64,000 bases of DNA from Strigamia acuminata (taxonomy: Eukaryota; Arthropoda; Chilopoda; Geophilomorpha; Linotaeniidae): NCBI GenBank assembly GCA_949358305.1, contig OX442315.1:28608427-28672426 (forward strand), read 5' to 3'. Below are positions 10,650-22,885 of the stretch, in pieces. The stretch's first letter is position 1. Each line of letters opens with the position of its first letter. Made by a program: the position numbers and the translations under genes. Below the pieces are notes generated by a model. That model worked only from the letters and a program-made list of their open reading frames with translations. It was not told where the DNA came from and searched no databases.

Positions 10650-13219
10650 TAGTTGCAAATTTTATTTTTCTATGCATATTTTTCTCTTTTGTGACTTCTT
10701 TAAACATTTTTAAATATAATCAAGATGCATTTGAGCGAAATTACGCCAACTTTGCTGAAAACACGCGACTACATATGCTTAAGGAAGCGAAAGATATGTT
10801 TTATTTTGGTTATGACAATTACATGAAATACGCTTTCCCCAAAGACGAACTAGACCCAATTCACTGCACTGGAAGAGGACCCGACATAGAAAATCCGTAA
10901 GTCAGAAATAAATGAGAATTAAGGCGTAGTTTTAAATTATTGCTCAACGTATTTGCTCGATATTACGTAATGCAAAACTACAGTGATTTTTCTTTTCGTT
11001 TTTATATAATCAGTTCTAACGTTAATATAAACGATGTCTTGGGTGACTTTTGCCTCACGTTAGTTGATTCATTGGACTCATTAGCAGTATGTGATTGATC
11101 AATTAATAAAAATAAATAAATTTGTTAACTTTTTTTCTTGTTTTTTTAGATTTTAGGAAACTCATCTGAATTCAAGCGAGCAGTTAAGTTAGTTATTGAA
11201 AAAGTTTCTTTTGAAACAGATAACACTGTACAAGTGTTTGAAGCAAATATTCGGTAAGTTGTATTATTTTTTTTTGGCTAAAAACAAAAAAAATAATTTT
11301 TTTTGGTATTAATTTCAGATTACTGGGTGGTTTGTTGTCTGCACATCTTATCATAACGGACGCAAAACAACCATTTGGAGATTTAGTTCCGGAAAATTAT
11401 AATGGAGAATTATTAGATTTAGCGCGTGACTTGGCGACTCGACTTTTACCAGCATTTGAAAATACTAACACTGGAATTCCTCATCCACGAGTATATATTT
11501 TAATTTTATGTAAATGCTCTTAAAAATTCACAGTCCTAAATAAATTGTTCAAACAGAACTTGCTCACAAAAGTGAAGATTTCTTAGGAGCAAAAAATAAT
11601 TCGTTTTATTTTCATCGTCTTTAGGTGAATTTACGTCAAGGTGTGCCCGACGATTCGAAAGTAGAAACATGCACAGCAGGTGCAGGATCCTTACAGCTTG
11701 AATTTGGTATTTTAAGTCGTTTGATCGGTGATCCTGTGTTTGAAGGTGTTGCTCGGCGGGCTAATCATGCACTTTGGGAACACAGATCGTGCCATACTGG
11801 TTTATTAGGTAAACAATACGAGTTTTTAAGGAAATTTGAGTACGATAAGCTTTTTTTTATTATTATTATTACAGGAAATGTGATTAATCTTCAAACGGGG
11901 AAATGGGTTGGAAAATTAAGTGGATTAGGCGCAGGTTTGGATTCGTTTTATGAATATCTTTTTAAAGTAATTAGGTGTGATTCCTACACAAAACGGTTTT
12001 GTTTAATGGAATGATTTTTTTTCTTCATACTTTAGACGTATATTTTGTTTGGTGAGGAAAATGATTTTGCAAGGTTTAATGAAACGTATCATTTAATTAA
12101 GCAGTACATGAGAAGAGGGTAATTATGTCAACTAAAACCAGACTCATTGAATCAATTACCAACTTATAATTGTTTCAGACGCCCAGATTGCAATAAAGGG
12201 AGTGGTGAACATCCGCTTTATGTAAACGTGGATATGAATACGGGTAAATTATTGAAAAAATAATCTGTTTTGGTGTTTGATTTTAATTTCTTGCAGGTGC
12301 AACAAATGTACCCTGGATTGATTCATTACAGGTTGCATTTGCGGGGGTTCAGGTAACCGTATTGAATTTTTTTTATAGTTTCAAGTGTGATACGTTGTTT
12401 ATTCGTAGGTGTTAAATGGCGATATTGAAGAAGCAATTTGTGTTCACGCGTTGTATTATGCCATTTGGCGATTGTATTCAGCACTTCCAGAAAGATTTAA
12501 CTGGCAAAAGATTGCGCCAGAAGTTTATTTTTATCCTTTAAGGCCGGAATTGATCGAATCAACATACATGCTTTACCAAGCTACAAAAAATCCATTCTAC
12601 CTTCATGTAGGGCGTGACATTTTATACAATTTAAATAACTTCACCAAAGCCAGGTAAAAATTTCAGTATTTTAGATTAATTCAGATTGAAATGAGTTTTC
12701 TATTTAGGTGTGGTTATGCAACCATTCACAATGTTCTTGATAAAAGTTTAGAGGATCGAATGGAAAGTTTTTTTCTAAGTGAAACTTGTAAATATTTATA
12801 TTTAGTAAGGACGAAAAATGATTTAAAAAAAAATACATGTTTCTGTTTTTAATGGCTTTCTTTTATTTCAGCTTTTTGATAAAGATAATTATTTAAATTC
12901 TCATGCTGATGAATATATTTTTTCAACGGAGGGACATATATTTCCTGTGAATATCAAACTTAGAAAGAAGATGTGGGAGCAGAAAGAAAACGCTCCTAAA
13001 AGCAATGCGAAAGTTGATAGTTTTGTTATTAGCCGACCATCCAATTCCAGTTTTGGTGGGGTAATGGCGACTAAACCTTGTTTTGGTATACAGAATTATA
13101 AATATTGTTTATTTTCTTTTTTTTAGTGCGATGTTATTAATGAGGAGAGACAATATTTTTTACCAATGGAAAGAAGATATTTTTCTCAAATTTACGCTGC
13201 CTTGGGTCTCGATGACTAA
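10646..13219 (+). CDS. EDEM1: EDEM1, ER degradation-enhancing alpha-mannosidase-like protein (GH47), 13 exons
   Basis: Exons: 10646-10896, 11014-11086, 11150-11253, 11319-11490, 11625-11808, 11875-11966, 12036-12118, 12179-12243, 12297-12352, 12409-12653, 12708-12804, 12872-13060, 13127-13219 (1704 nt, 567 aa). All introns are GT-AG and phases agree. The N-terminus [18 protein letters not shown] is a signal peptide, followed directly by the GH47 domain. Family acids are present: E139 in FEANIR, D284 in [13 protein letters not shown]407 in LRPELIES, and the calcium-site Thr493 in STEGH. Human EDEM1 has about 657 residues; the shortfall is mainly at the N-terminus. EDEM1 acts in the ER lumen, trimming or recognising high-mannose glycans on misfolded glycoproteins and passing them to ERAD. 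Segments such as HCTGRGPD and [13 protein letters not shown] are EDEM1-like rather than EDEM2/3-like. There is no C-terminal KDEL, as in other EDEM1 proteins. Confidence 0.95.
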
Positions 13220-13807
13220 GGTAGAATTCGATATCATGGTTTAAATTTTGCTAGTCAAACCACAGCAGAGGTGACACCTACTTTGAATACTTTTGCTCAA
13301 GATGAGTTTTGAAAGATCATTTATTTGTTGTGTACACAATCAAGCGACTAAAAGAAATTTAAGTTATACTTGTATAATTTCCTAAAATATATATGATAAA
13401 AAATAACAAATATATATATATATATATATAATATTTTTTTAAAAAAGGTTAAACTTTGTTAAATTACATTATCTTTTATGGTAATACAACCAGCGCCGTA
13501 GCAAGGGCATAGTGGTGTAGAAAAGTCGATGGGCAAAAAAGGAAATTTATTATTTAAAAATTAACATTAAAAACATTAAAAACATTAAAAAAAGACATTT
13601 GTAATAGCAAAAACAATGGATCATAGATTGGGGGAAAAAATTTTATGAAAATGAGGCGTAGACTAAGAAAATGTAATTTTTTATTTAATATTAATTGGTG
13701 TGTGAACTGTGAACTGTGAACTGGCTATGGCGCTGAATAAAGTTAAGGAAATTCGTTGACTTTTGAGGCTAAAGCGGTTTAATTGTAGTTGAAATATCAC
13801 GGGTATG
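13220..13807. other. Convergent 3' ends of EDEM1 and sulfotransferase A
   Basis: EDEM1 (plus) and copy A (minus) converge here. A (TA)n microsatellite lies near 13411-13432. For copy A, AATAAA on the minus strand is at 13680-13685, about 120 bp past its stop. From about 13445 to 13560 the sequence resembles 18115-18240 beyond copy B, so the A/B duplication includes 3' flank. Confidence 0.5.
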
Positions 13808-15545
13808 TTATACTATATCAGGTATATAGTAATCAAGATTCGAATAGGTGTAATTAAACATTTTAAAGTCTATTACATACACCTGATATAATTTAAACAC
13901 TTGCTCAGGTGTTAGAGCATTTAAAAATTCATCAGCTAATTTTGTAATTGTCCTGTTTTTCTTGGGAAACGTCAAAACCTTATTAGTTTTAATTCGGCGT
14001 AGAACTGCATCAGCATCATTATCTAGGGATTCGAATTTGCCTATTAAGTCGTACTTAATATGACATGGATGGCATAAATCAAAAACCGGCATCCAGTGTT
14101 CGTTTAATGGCGTTTCGTGAGTTTGAGGGTCAGTCAAGTATTGCACAAATTCCGACAGGGTAACATCATTACCGCGTAGCAAGGATTCTTTACTCGCTTT
14201 AGTCCGATATTTTTGAATTATCATACGACCGTATCGGTTGTGGAAATAGATATTGTAGTTTTGAGTGAATTTATTTCGATATGCTGACACTAGTCGGTCA
14301 AACGGATGCCGGACGAAGAGAAATTTGAAATAGTGTTCTATGCGTTGCTCTTTCTCTAGCGGTGAATACGAATCTAAAGTGCGGAAAGCATCCGATTGGT
14401 GCGAATCATTAGCTGGGATATCAAGAGGGTCCCTGAAATCCGAATAATTATTGAGAAACATCAAGATCCTCTTCCAGTTGGTGCAGGCAACCTAGAAATA
14501 TGAAAGTGTAAAAATGAATTCGCTTAAGTAACGATTCAGAATTCTTGGAAATGTGGCACAGATGGTTACATTAATCTTGATAAAAGATAATATTTTGCTT
14601 CGTTTTTAGATACGAGATTTTAATTAGACAATTGAAACTATTCATTAGAAATGAATTGACATTTAATCCTGGTGTTGTAACATGGGAAAATAATTAATGA
14701 ATCTTCTTGACTAGCACTTTTTCATACACACACTTTACCTTTGGCACGTAGCAATAAAGCAATTTATGTTTGTCATCCACAATAATATGATTGAAGTTTT
14801 TGCTGTGCAGAGATTGATTTCGTTCGAGTTCTAAGATATTGCACACACTTTGAACTCTGTCTCTCCGGTGACAATAAATGGGGGCTTCAAGATTCTTTTT
14901 TTTAAAAAAATTTAAAAATTACAATCTTGATTCAATTTCCATTTTGCTGCACTAACCTTTAGGGGCAATGAATTGCTGTTCTGTGTAATCACTGAAAAAT
15001 GAATATAAAAAAAAAATGTTATTGATGGTTAGAAAAAGTTTGACCCACTCCAGAACTTCAAAGGCAACAAATGATTCACTTTCTTGATTTTTTGATTTAC
15101 ATATTTATATATCTGACCAAACGTGACCAAAAAATATTTAAATAAATTTTAAATGACCAAACTTTCCTTATTAAAGATTATTGCATAAATGCACGATATA
15201 ATTGACGAGTTTAAAAATTAACTTGCACAAGTTCAAAGACCTAAATCAAATTTACATTGCTTTATCGTCATACAATATTAATAGAAGCGAATTCAATTTT
15301 TTTTTATCGGAACAAAAACGGCTTTTTACTAAGAAAGATGCGATTGTTGATAAAAACGGAATTTTAAAATTAAACCTTGAGAAAACTTTCACTAGTGTCA
15401 AGAGTTTGAGTGCTACAGTATTTTTACATAAAAAAAAACTCAACTCACCCATTCCATTCTGTAGTACAGTGTAGAATATGACTAAAGTAAGTGTCGCACT
15501 AATTAAAAATATTAGCAGCTTATAAATACAGGAACTAGGGCTCAT
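13808..15545 (-). CDS. Carbohydrate sulfotransferase, CHST11-like, copy A (4 exons)
   Basis: Minus-strand exons in coding order: 15545-15449, 14991-14957, 14894-14739, 14491-13808 (323 aa). Residues about 8-27 form one hydrophobic segment after a short cytoplasmic tail, as in type II Golgi enzymes. The 5'-phosphosulfate site is PKVACTNWKR (95-104), split by intron 3 between K96 and V97. The 3'-phosphate site is RHPFDRLVSAYRNKF (157-171). Later family stretches are EHWMPVFDLCHPCHIKYDLIG and, near the end, FKMFNYTY. Together these indicate the HNK-1ST/CHST8-14 family (Sulfotransfer_2), closest in my judgement to chondroitin 4-O-sulfotransferases (CHST11-13). The expected reaction is sulfate transfer from PAPS to a glycan hydroxyl in the Golgi lumen. 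Acceptor specificity cannot be read here. Cys99 in the PAPS loop replaces the Ser of the other copies. First of five tandem copies. Confidence 0.9.
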
Positions 15546-15619
15546 TTCCAAGGCTCACTGCAGACATCAGAAACTTCATTGCTACAGTTTCAGACAAACT
15601 AACCAACCTTATCCGTAAG

Positions 15620-15650
15620 CACCGCCCAGTTGGGCTTTTTGGGCCAATCA
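15620..15650 (-). promoter_or_regulatory. Proximal promoter of copy A: CCAAT box and GC box
   Basis: On the minus strand a GATTGG (CCAAT box, 15644-15649) is followed by GGGCGG (15622-15627), 80-105 bp upstream of the start codon. The same pair with the same spacing occurs in front of copy B, and the CCAAT box also before C and D, which supports a conserved proximal promoter. Confidence 0.5.
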
Positions 15651-16459
15651 AGTTGAGAAACAGACACAATTCACATTGCTTGTGGTTCTGTCTTGACAGG
15701 GATTTTGCCACATGTTTAATTATATTCTCTCAGCGTTAAGTAGTAGTTTTTTTTGTGATAATTTTTTTTTTGAAAAAAACCCATTATTAATCTGACAGCT
15801 TCCTTGTCGTCTATTCTTATCATGAATAAGATTGTACAATGAAAATTGACCTTATTTAAATAATGATGGGGGTCCTGAAAGTCAATTTTTTTTCTACCAC
15901 TCCCCTCTTATCTTTATTTATTTTTATTTTGTTTTTGTTTGGGAAAATGTGCAATTAAGTAGAGTTTTAAAAATATCGAACGATACAAAAGAAAGAAAGA
16001 AAGAGAATTTTAAAAAAAAATCTGAATTAACTTTTGTGGCTGAAAGCAATTTTATAAATTAGCTTTCTCCTTTAGAAATTGTCCACATAAACACAGACTA
16101 AAAGTCTACCAAAGTCTTGCTCTTTGGAAAAGAAATTATATAGAAGAAATGCTGGCTGCATAAGAATGTACGAAAAATTAAAAATTCCACATTTTGAATG
16201 CTATTTAACTACTGTATAGCTTGTAATACACAGTAATAACAAGAAAAAAACATCTTTTTGCTTTTCTAATTAGTTTAAAACTTATATTCTATATCATATC
16301 TCCACCTTCATCTCCATCTCCATCTTTTTAAGGTTTTATTTTTAAGCCATTCCAATCAAAGTAGTCTGAAGAAGATAACGTGGGGTTTCACAACTACGTT
16401 ACTAGATGGCGATACTACTATATTCAACGCCAAAATCAAATGTCATCTCGTGATCGACT

Positions 16460-17365
16460 CTGTTCAGAACGTGGTGGATCAATGAAGCTAATTTGCAGAT
16501 TTCTTCAGGTAATTTATTGGAATTGATAATGTTCCATTTCTGGTTGTTGATTTTATTTTCTTATTTTTTCCGACAGCTAGTAAATGGAATCTATGTGAAT
16601 TCTAAGCCGCTGTTCAGCTGGTGACCGATAGGAGCAACATTATTTAAATGCTAGTATATAGAAACAAGCGATTGTATCTGTAATGCATGTAAGCTGTACA
16701 TTTTAGACTTCCAAACCCCTTCTACACGTATATAGAAATACATCTGTCCGTCTAAATTGATGTATAAAAAGAAAAAAAAATAGTCGGAGAAATACGAAAC
16801 ACAAAAAATTGCCAATTTCTAATATTTTACCTTTAAATCAGCAGAATGTATATACTCGATGGGAATCGAGTACAGAGACTGGGCGTTCCGAGACCCGAAG
16901 TTTTCCGCTTTATGGGACCTGACCAGATGTGGATTACGTACTTGAAAACTATTGTGCTTTAGGTGATTATTGTTAGTTTGAAATGAATTAAATAGGTTTT
17001 ATTAAAATTGTTGATTTATTGCATCGAATAGATCCAGTGTAGTGTGAATACCCTCACTGATGAGGGACCTCTACTATTATTTGGCCAACCGGGAAAAAGT
17101 GATTAAAAATTGATCATCATTTTTCACCTATCAGTACGAAGGAACCCACTTGTCAGCTTTGTCCTTTTGCCTATCAGGAAGGAAGTGATTATTTGTGTGG
17201 TTTTAGCAAGTTGCACAAAGAACTCTGCTCATTAGTCAACATTGTGGATCAACGAAGCCTAATTTGCAGGTTCTACAGGTAATTTTTAAAAAAATAATTA
17301 TTGATTGGTGGTTGATCTTATTTTTTCTTTTTTTTCGATAGCATTCAAATGGAATTGTGCAAGTT
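16460..17365 (+). repeat. Duplicated non-coding module with intron-like borders
   Basis: Positions 16468-16600 and 17240-17365 are diverged copies. Both contain GTGGATCAA, then GAAG and TAATTTGCAG, then CAG/GTAATT (donor-like), a T-rich stretch and an acceptor-like AG (ACAG or ATAG) with AAATGGAAT shortly after. No open frame is shared. It could be a duplicated spliced non-coding exon pair or a decayed repeat. Confidence 0.35.
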
Positions 17366-17629
17366 TCTTCCACCAGACGGAAACGTGGAGCTGCAACATT
17401 GGTTTTAATTATGTTGAAATTGAAATGTAGTGTTTGGTTTGTAACTTTTATTTCATGTTTTGGAGAATTTCTAATTTTGAAAGTATTGGTTTAGGGTTGT
17501 AAAATTAACCGCGGTGAAATTTTTTTTAGTGTGAATGAAGCTGATTTGTTATAACATTTGTATTTATTACATTTTGAATTTTATAACAATAAAATATGGA
17601 TACAATTAACTACCGGTACGTAGATGGCT

Positions 17630-18075
17630 TTTGGTAAATGATGTAGCGATGTGGGCGGTGTACAATAAGGAACTGTTTTATTTGGTCCTCTCTAGATGAC
17701 GTCAGCAATCAGAGACAGTATGTGATTAGAAAACAGTAACACCATCTGTGTTTTAAAGTTAGTATGAATCCCTCTTAAATGTATTTGTACTGTGGAAATG
17801 ATCCGATTTATCGCCCATGGACGGAATGCAATACGGTATTGTTTTATTTGGTCCTCTGCAAATGGCGCTAGCGATTAGAGATAGTTTGTGATTGTTCTTG
17901 GTGTTTGTACTTTGAAAAGGACCCGATGGACGGGTTGTGTGATTAAATTACCTTGCAGAATGTAAGACCATTGCGCTTTAGAAATGATCCGCTTATCGCC
18001 GATGAACGTGATGGATAAGACGGAGTACGAGGAACTTGCGCAATGAATGGGACTCGGTTTATCGCCGATGGATGG
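17630..18075. repeat. Degenerate local repeats between copies A and B
   Basis: TGTTTTATTTGGTCCTCT occurs at about 17666 and 17838, each followed by a similar GATTAGAGA/AGTATGTGATT stretch. A motif like GATCCG(A)TTTATCGCC-GATGGA occurs three times (about 17801, 17987, 18052). The copies are diverged, suggesting an old tandem repeat. Confidence 0.4.
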
Positions 18076-18514
18076 AATGAGAGAAATTACTGGCATTAAA
18101 CATACATATTTAAAAAAGGTAAAACTTAATTAAGCTAGATTATCTTTTATGGTACCACAACCAGCGCCGTATAACAAGGGTGTTAAAAAAATCAATGGGC
18201 AAAAAATTTACCTATTTAAAAAGGAAATTTGTTACTAAAAAATTATTTGTGAACATGGATTCACATCATCTGTAAACAAAAAAGCATCATACGGCAAAGA
18301 AAATGAATTTTTTATGTGATCTTAAACTGAAAATGAATCTTAAACTAACAAGTAAGAAAGTGTATTTTTTGCACTTTAAATTATTAGTAGGCATAAAATT
18401 AATTTATATGTGAACTAGCACGGTTCAACAGTGCTGAGTAAGATTGAGAAAATTTATCAACTTTTGAGGCTAATCTGGTTTAATTGTAGTTTAACAATCA
18501 CGGATAATGCTATA

Positions 18515-21500
18515 TTATATCAGGTAATCAAGAATGGAATAGCTGTAATTAAATATTTTAAAGTCTTTTTCATACATCTGATATAATTTAAACACTTGTT
18601 TAGGTGTGAGAGCTTTTAAAAATTCATCAGTGAATTTTGTAATTGTCCTATTTTTCTTGGGAAACGTCAAAACCTTATTAGTTTTAATTTGGCGTAGAAC
18701 TGCATCAGCATCATTATCTAAGGATTCGAATTTGCCTATTAAGTCGTACTTAACATGACATGGATGGCATAAATCAAAAACCGGCATCCAGTGTTCGTTT
18801 AATGGCGTTTTGTGAGTTTGAGGGTCAGTCAAGTATTGCACAAATTCCGATAGGGTAACATCATTACCATGTAGCAAGGATTCTTTACTCGCTTTAGTCC
18901 GATATTTTTTAATTATCTTACGGCCGTATGTGGTGTGGAAATAGATGTTGTAGTTTCGAGTAAATTTATTTCGATATGCTGACACTACTCGGTCGAAGGG
19001 ATGTCGGACGAAGAGAAATTTGAAATAGTGTTCTAGGCGTTGCTTTTTCTCTAGCGGTGTATACGAATCTAAAGTGCGAAAAACACCGGATTTGTGGGAA
19101 TAGTTAGCTGGGATGTGAACAGGCTTTCTGAATTGAGAAGAACTATTGAGAAACATCAAGATTCGCTTCCAGTTGGTGCTCGCCACCTAGAAATATAAAA
19201 ATTGATAAGTTTTTAAACCAAAAATAAATTTGATTAAGTAATACTAGATTTTTGCAAAATTCTGTGAATGTTAAACAGCACTGACGGCGACATTATTCTG
19301 ATCAGGCCCGTTCCTATAGGTGGCTACTGGCTAGTGTGTTAAACACATGGGCGCCACAAATCAGTGGCCGCTACCGGGGTCTTAAAATGCATTTTTTTGG
19401 TCTTAAAATGCATTTTTTTGGTCTTAAAATGCATTTTTTTGGTCTTAAAATGCATTTTTTTGGTCTTAAAATGCATTTTTTTGGTCTTAAAATGCATTTT
19501 TTTGGTTTTAAAATGCACTTTATTTTGTCTTAAAAAGCATTCTTTGTAAGCATACACCAACGTATTTTTTCATCTGAATTTATTTTTTATCCAAATGCTG
19601 ATTTTATTTATTTATTTATTTATTTAATTTTTTTGGTAAACGGCTCAAATGCTGTAAGTATAAGCCGATATACAGTAATGTTTTTTACACATTCAAAATG
19701 TGATTGCCTTTGGATTATTCACACTATACAAAGTAATAAGGTATGAGATACTTTCTGTTCATGTTTATTATACAGTATCGGTATGTCAAAATAGACTAAT
19801 GGATCAGCTGCTGGCCTGTAAAATGAATGGAGCTGGTTTTAAATCTGAATGTGGGTAAAAGTTAAAAATAAATTTCTAAAAGATTTCATGAAAAAAAGAA
19901 AATGGTGGCTACAAATAAATCAAATCGAAAATAGCTTTCCTCTTAGAAGACTATAGAGTATAAAGCGTCAATTATCCGAATTAATTGGGCGTCATTGTGT
20001 TCATAAACCAATTTATTTGCATAATCGGTCGTTAGGTTAAAACACACAATGTTTTGTAGATAAAAACAAAAATCGATTAAAAATCAGTAAATTCGATTAC
20101 TGCTGTTCGGTTAATCAGTGGTTCTTACGACCTACGCTCTACTGTACTTTCGTTTTATTTTTTTGCACTTGCTAAGGTGTAATGCTACTCCACAGGGGAG
20201 TAAATTTACGCTTTTTAGTAAATTTCATCAATGAGTAAATTTACACACCCAAGAATATAACATGACACCTGCAAGGTGTACTTACATGCATAAATGTGTA
20301 ATATTTACACCTCAATTTCATTACACTTCAAAGGTGTAATTTTATCCCAAAAAGGAGTCAGAATAGGGACAAGCGCTTTTACACCTGTAAATTGTAACCT
20401 TACACCCTGTCACACCTATATTTCTTGTTTAGTGTATTGTACATCATTTTGATACAAAAATAAAAGATAATATTTTACTTTGTTTTTTGATATATCAGAA
20501 TTTGATAAAATACAAATAATAGAAACTAATCATGATTAGATTAATGAATTGAAATTTAGTCCTGGGCTTGTAATATGGGTAAACAATTAAAGGTCAAGTG
20601 CAGCCATTGGGATTTATACATTTTTGGAAAAATTAAATTGTTCTAGCAATTATTTTAAAATAACAATCCAAAAATGTAGTTAACAAAAAGAAAAAGCAAT
20701 GCGTGTGATGATCGCAGACTTCTTGCCCTGCGTCATCAGTTCGTATCAGATAGTCATGCACGTGTGCAGACAGGTTTCCAAAGGAAAATCAGTAAAAATA
20801 TTTAAAAAATTTGCCATTGTAGACCTATTTGGACATTCCCAATGGCAAATGTGTGCAAATTCGCCATTGGGACGGCTACCCCATATGCTCCATCACGCAT
20901 TTTTATTTGTTTTCTACGTTTTTGGATTATTACTATAAAATAATTACCGGAACAATTTATTTTTTTCCCGAAACGTAATTATTGGTTTTTTATTACGGGC
21001 TTTCAGAAAATGTTAAATTCCCATTCAGTGCACTTGGCCTTCAATACTGGAAAACTTCCTGATTAGCACTTTTGCACACTTCAACTTCGGCATATGGAAT
21101 TGACAGCTACATCAATACTGATAAAAGATAATATTTTGCTTCGGTTTTAGATACGACATTTGAATTTAACAAAATATACAACCAAATCAATTAAAATTTA
21201 GCACGCACTTATACATATTTTACCTTTGGCACGGCGCAATAAAGCAATTTATGTTTGTCATCCACAATAATACGATATAAATTTTTGCTGTGAAGAGATT
21301 GTTTTCGTTTGACCTCTGAGATATTGCACACATTTGCCACTCTGTCTCTCCGGTGACGATAGATGGGAGCTTCAAGATTCTTTTTTACAAAATTTGGAAA
21401 TCACGATTTTGAATCAATTTCAATTTTGCTGCATTTACCTTTATGAGCAATGAATTGCTGCTCTGTGTAATCACTGAAAAATGAATACCGATAGCTTAGA

Positions 21501-22410
21501 ACGTATTAAAACTTATTGAGTTCCTATACAGTCGAGACTCTTTATAACGAATAGCGATATAACGAATTATCGCTATAACGAATTATTGAAAATGACTTGG
21601 TTGGCCAGCCATAGAACACCATGTTAAATATATTCGTTATAACGAATTTCGATATAACGAATTATTCGTTATAACGAACAAGTTTCACTCAGGTACACTG
21701 TAATACCAACAAGCCCTCGTTATAACGAATTTTCAAAACTGATCACATGACTCACAACATCTTATGCCCATGTTAGGAACACATTTAGAAAAAAGAAAAA
21801 ATTTTGTGTTTTAAAATGGCTGCCAAATGAAAAGAAATTTTGATTTAGGACAAGTTGAACATTTTTAATGCCATTAACAATGGCAAGAAGCTACCAATTG
21901 TAGCAGTTGAGTTTAATTTGTCCCGTTTTAACAATTTCAACAGTTTTTAAGAATCGGGATAAAATTCACATGATTTTATGAATAAATAATGTTGTTTATG
22001 ATGAAATTTTATTTTTTTCAGCTAATTCGTTTTAACGAATTCTCGTTATAACGAATAGATTTGTCCGGTCCCTTGCGATTCGTTATAAAGAGTTTCGACT
22101 GTACAAGATAAAAATATCTAGTTGTGGTCAGTTTTCACCATTTCTTTTATACAGGCTACTCATTTTAAATAGGCTTGTGTTTGAAGACATACCATTTGAA
22201 ATAAACCCTAACTATGCCACTAGATACGTAAGTTGAAAAGCGAAACTTGCAAAAATTTTCTTCACTTGTGTCAAAGTTTGAGTGCCAGGTTTTACACAGA
22301 AAGCTCAACTTACCCACTCCATTCTGTAGTCCTGTGTAGAATATGACTAAAGTAAATGTCACGCTAATTAAACATAGTAGTAGCTTGTTAATACAGGACC
22401 TGGGGATCAT
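18515..22410 (-). CDS. Carbohydrate sulfotransferase, CHST11-like, copy B (4 exons)
   Basis: Minus-strand exons: 22410-22314, 21473-21439, 21379-21224, 19186-18515 (319 aa). Exon lengths and phases equal those of copy A apart from a 12-nt shorter last exon, which ends in YSILDYLI. The signal-anchor exon reads MIPRSCINKLLLCLISVTF, followed by a further hydrophobic stretch. The PAPS sites are PKVASTNWKR (95-104) and RHPFDRVVSAYRNKF (157-171). The enzyme should be a type II Golgi sulfotransferase. Introns are larger than in copy A because of insertions: intron 1 holds a pogo-like MITE (21529-22101), and the 2-kb intron 3 holds a 21-bp tandem repeat and two MITE-like elements. Nothing interrupts the coding exons. 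Confidence 0.88.
19379..19546. repeat. 21-bp tandem repeat in intron 3 of copy B
   Basis: Six exact units of GGTCTTAAAATGCATTTTTT plus T, then two decayed units. Because 21 is a multiple of three, several frames on both strands stay open and spell periodic peptides (GLKMHFF). It is an intronic minisatellite, not a gene. Confidence 0.9.
20171..20430. mobile_element. Possible MITE with AGGTGTAA/TTACACCT motifs
   Basis: A roughly 260-bp stretch dense in GGTGTAA and its complement TTACACC, starting near AAGGTGTAATGC and ending near ACACCCTGTCACACCT, in intron 3 of copy B. Clean terminal repeats and target duplications were not found. Confidence 0.3.
20590..21042. mobile_element. MITE with AAGGTCAAGTGC termini in intron 3 of copy B
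   Basis: The left end AAGGTCAAGTGCAGCCATTGG matches the reverse complement of the right end (AAGGCCAAGTGCACTGAATG) with a few mismatches. The element is about 453 bp with no coding frame. The target duplication is unclear, so the superfamily is not assigned. Confidence 0.5.
21529..22101. mobile_element. Non-autonomous pogo-like (Tc1/mariner) element in intron 1 of copy B
   Basis: Terminal inverted repeats begin CAGTCGA-ACTCTTTATAAC, contain repeated ATAACGAATT, and are flanked by TA on both sides (21527-21528 and 22102-22103). Inside, near 21815-21960, a decayed frame spells fragments like FDLGQ and AINNGKKLPIVA, resembling the CENP-B-type helix-turn-helix of pogo/Tigger transposases. At 573 bp it has lost the catalytic part. 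Confidence 0.85.
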
Positions 22411-22482
22411 TTCTATGGCTCACTGCTGACATTAGAAACTTATTACAATATCGGACAATCAAACCAACCGTATCTGCAAGCA

Positions 22483-22509
22483 CCGCCCAGGTTGGCTTTT
22501 TGGGCCAAT
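22483..22509 (-). promoter_or_regulatory. Proximal promoter of copy B: CCAAT box and GC box
   Basis: On the minus strand GATTGG (about 22505-22510) precedes GGGCGG (22483-22488), the same pair and spacing as in copy A, 75-100 bp upstream of the start codon. Confidence 0.5.
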
Positions 22510-22557
22510 CAAGTTCAGAAACACAGGCATAATTGACATTGCTTGTAGATCTATATT

Positions 22558-22651
22558 GTTACACGTTTATTAATAATATTAATTATTAATTATAGTAATA
22601 ATTATAATAATTATTATTAATTAATTATTAATAACACGTGGTTATTGTAAC
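22558..22651. repeat. AT-rich palindrome between copies B and C
   Basis: GTTACACGTTTATTAATAAT on the left is matched in inverted orientation by ATTATTAATAACACGTG on the right, with almost pure A/T between. It could extrude as a hairpin or reflect a fold-back rearrangement at the junction of two duplicated units. Confidence 0.6.
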
Positions 22652-22885
22652 CACTGGGGTGAGGGTGAGGCTTTGCTGTTTTGAACGTGTTTGGACAAGT
22701 CCAATCACAGGAGGGACATTGGGATAAACACAGGTGCGGAACACAGGTGCGAAACACAGGAGATAAACACAAGTGCAAAAGATTTCACATAAAGTGAGTA
22801 GTCAAACTTTATTTTTTTTCTCGAAAAACACTGTATCTACTATTTTTACAGTTATGGGGTGTAATGGAGCATGTGTTGGGTAATG

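Larger units (their letters stand above)
15660..18514. other. Spacer between copies A and B, repeats only
   Basis: No coding gene is recognised. Positions 16020-16140 resemble 29640-29760 upstream of copy C (shared AGACTAAAAGTCTAC), so they are old 5' flank of the duplicated unit. Positions 16290-16440 resemble 34055-34195 beyond copy D (shared AGATGGCGATACTACT). Two internal duplications are listed separately. Confidence 0.5.

Noticed and set aside
15202-15474. 90-codon plus-strand frame near copy A exon 1
   Set aside because: Lies antisense to intron 1 and exon 1 of sulfotransferase copy A and resembles no protein.
19336-19560. Periodic GLKMHFF / KTKKMHF peptides on both strands
   Set aside because: A 21-bp minisatellite in an intron; the multiple-of-three period keeps frames open.
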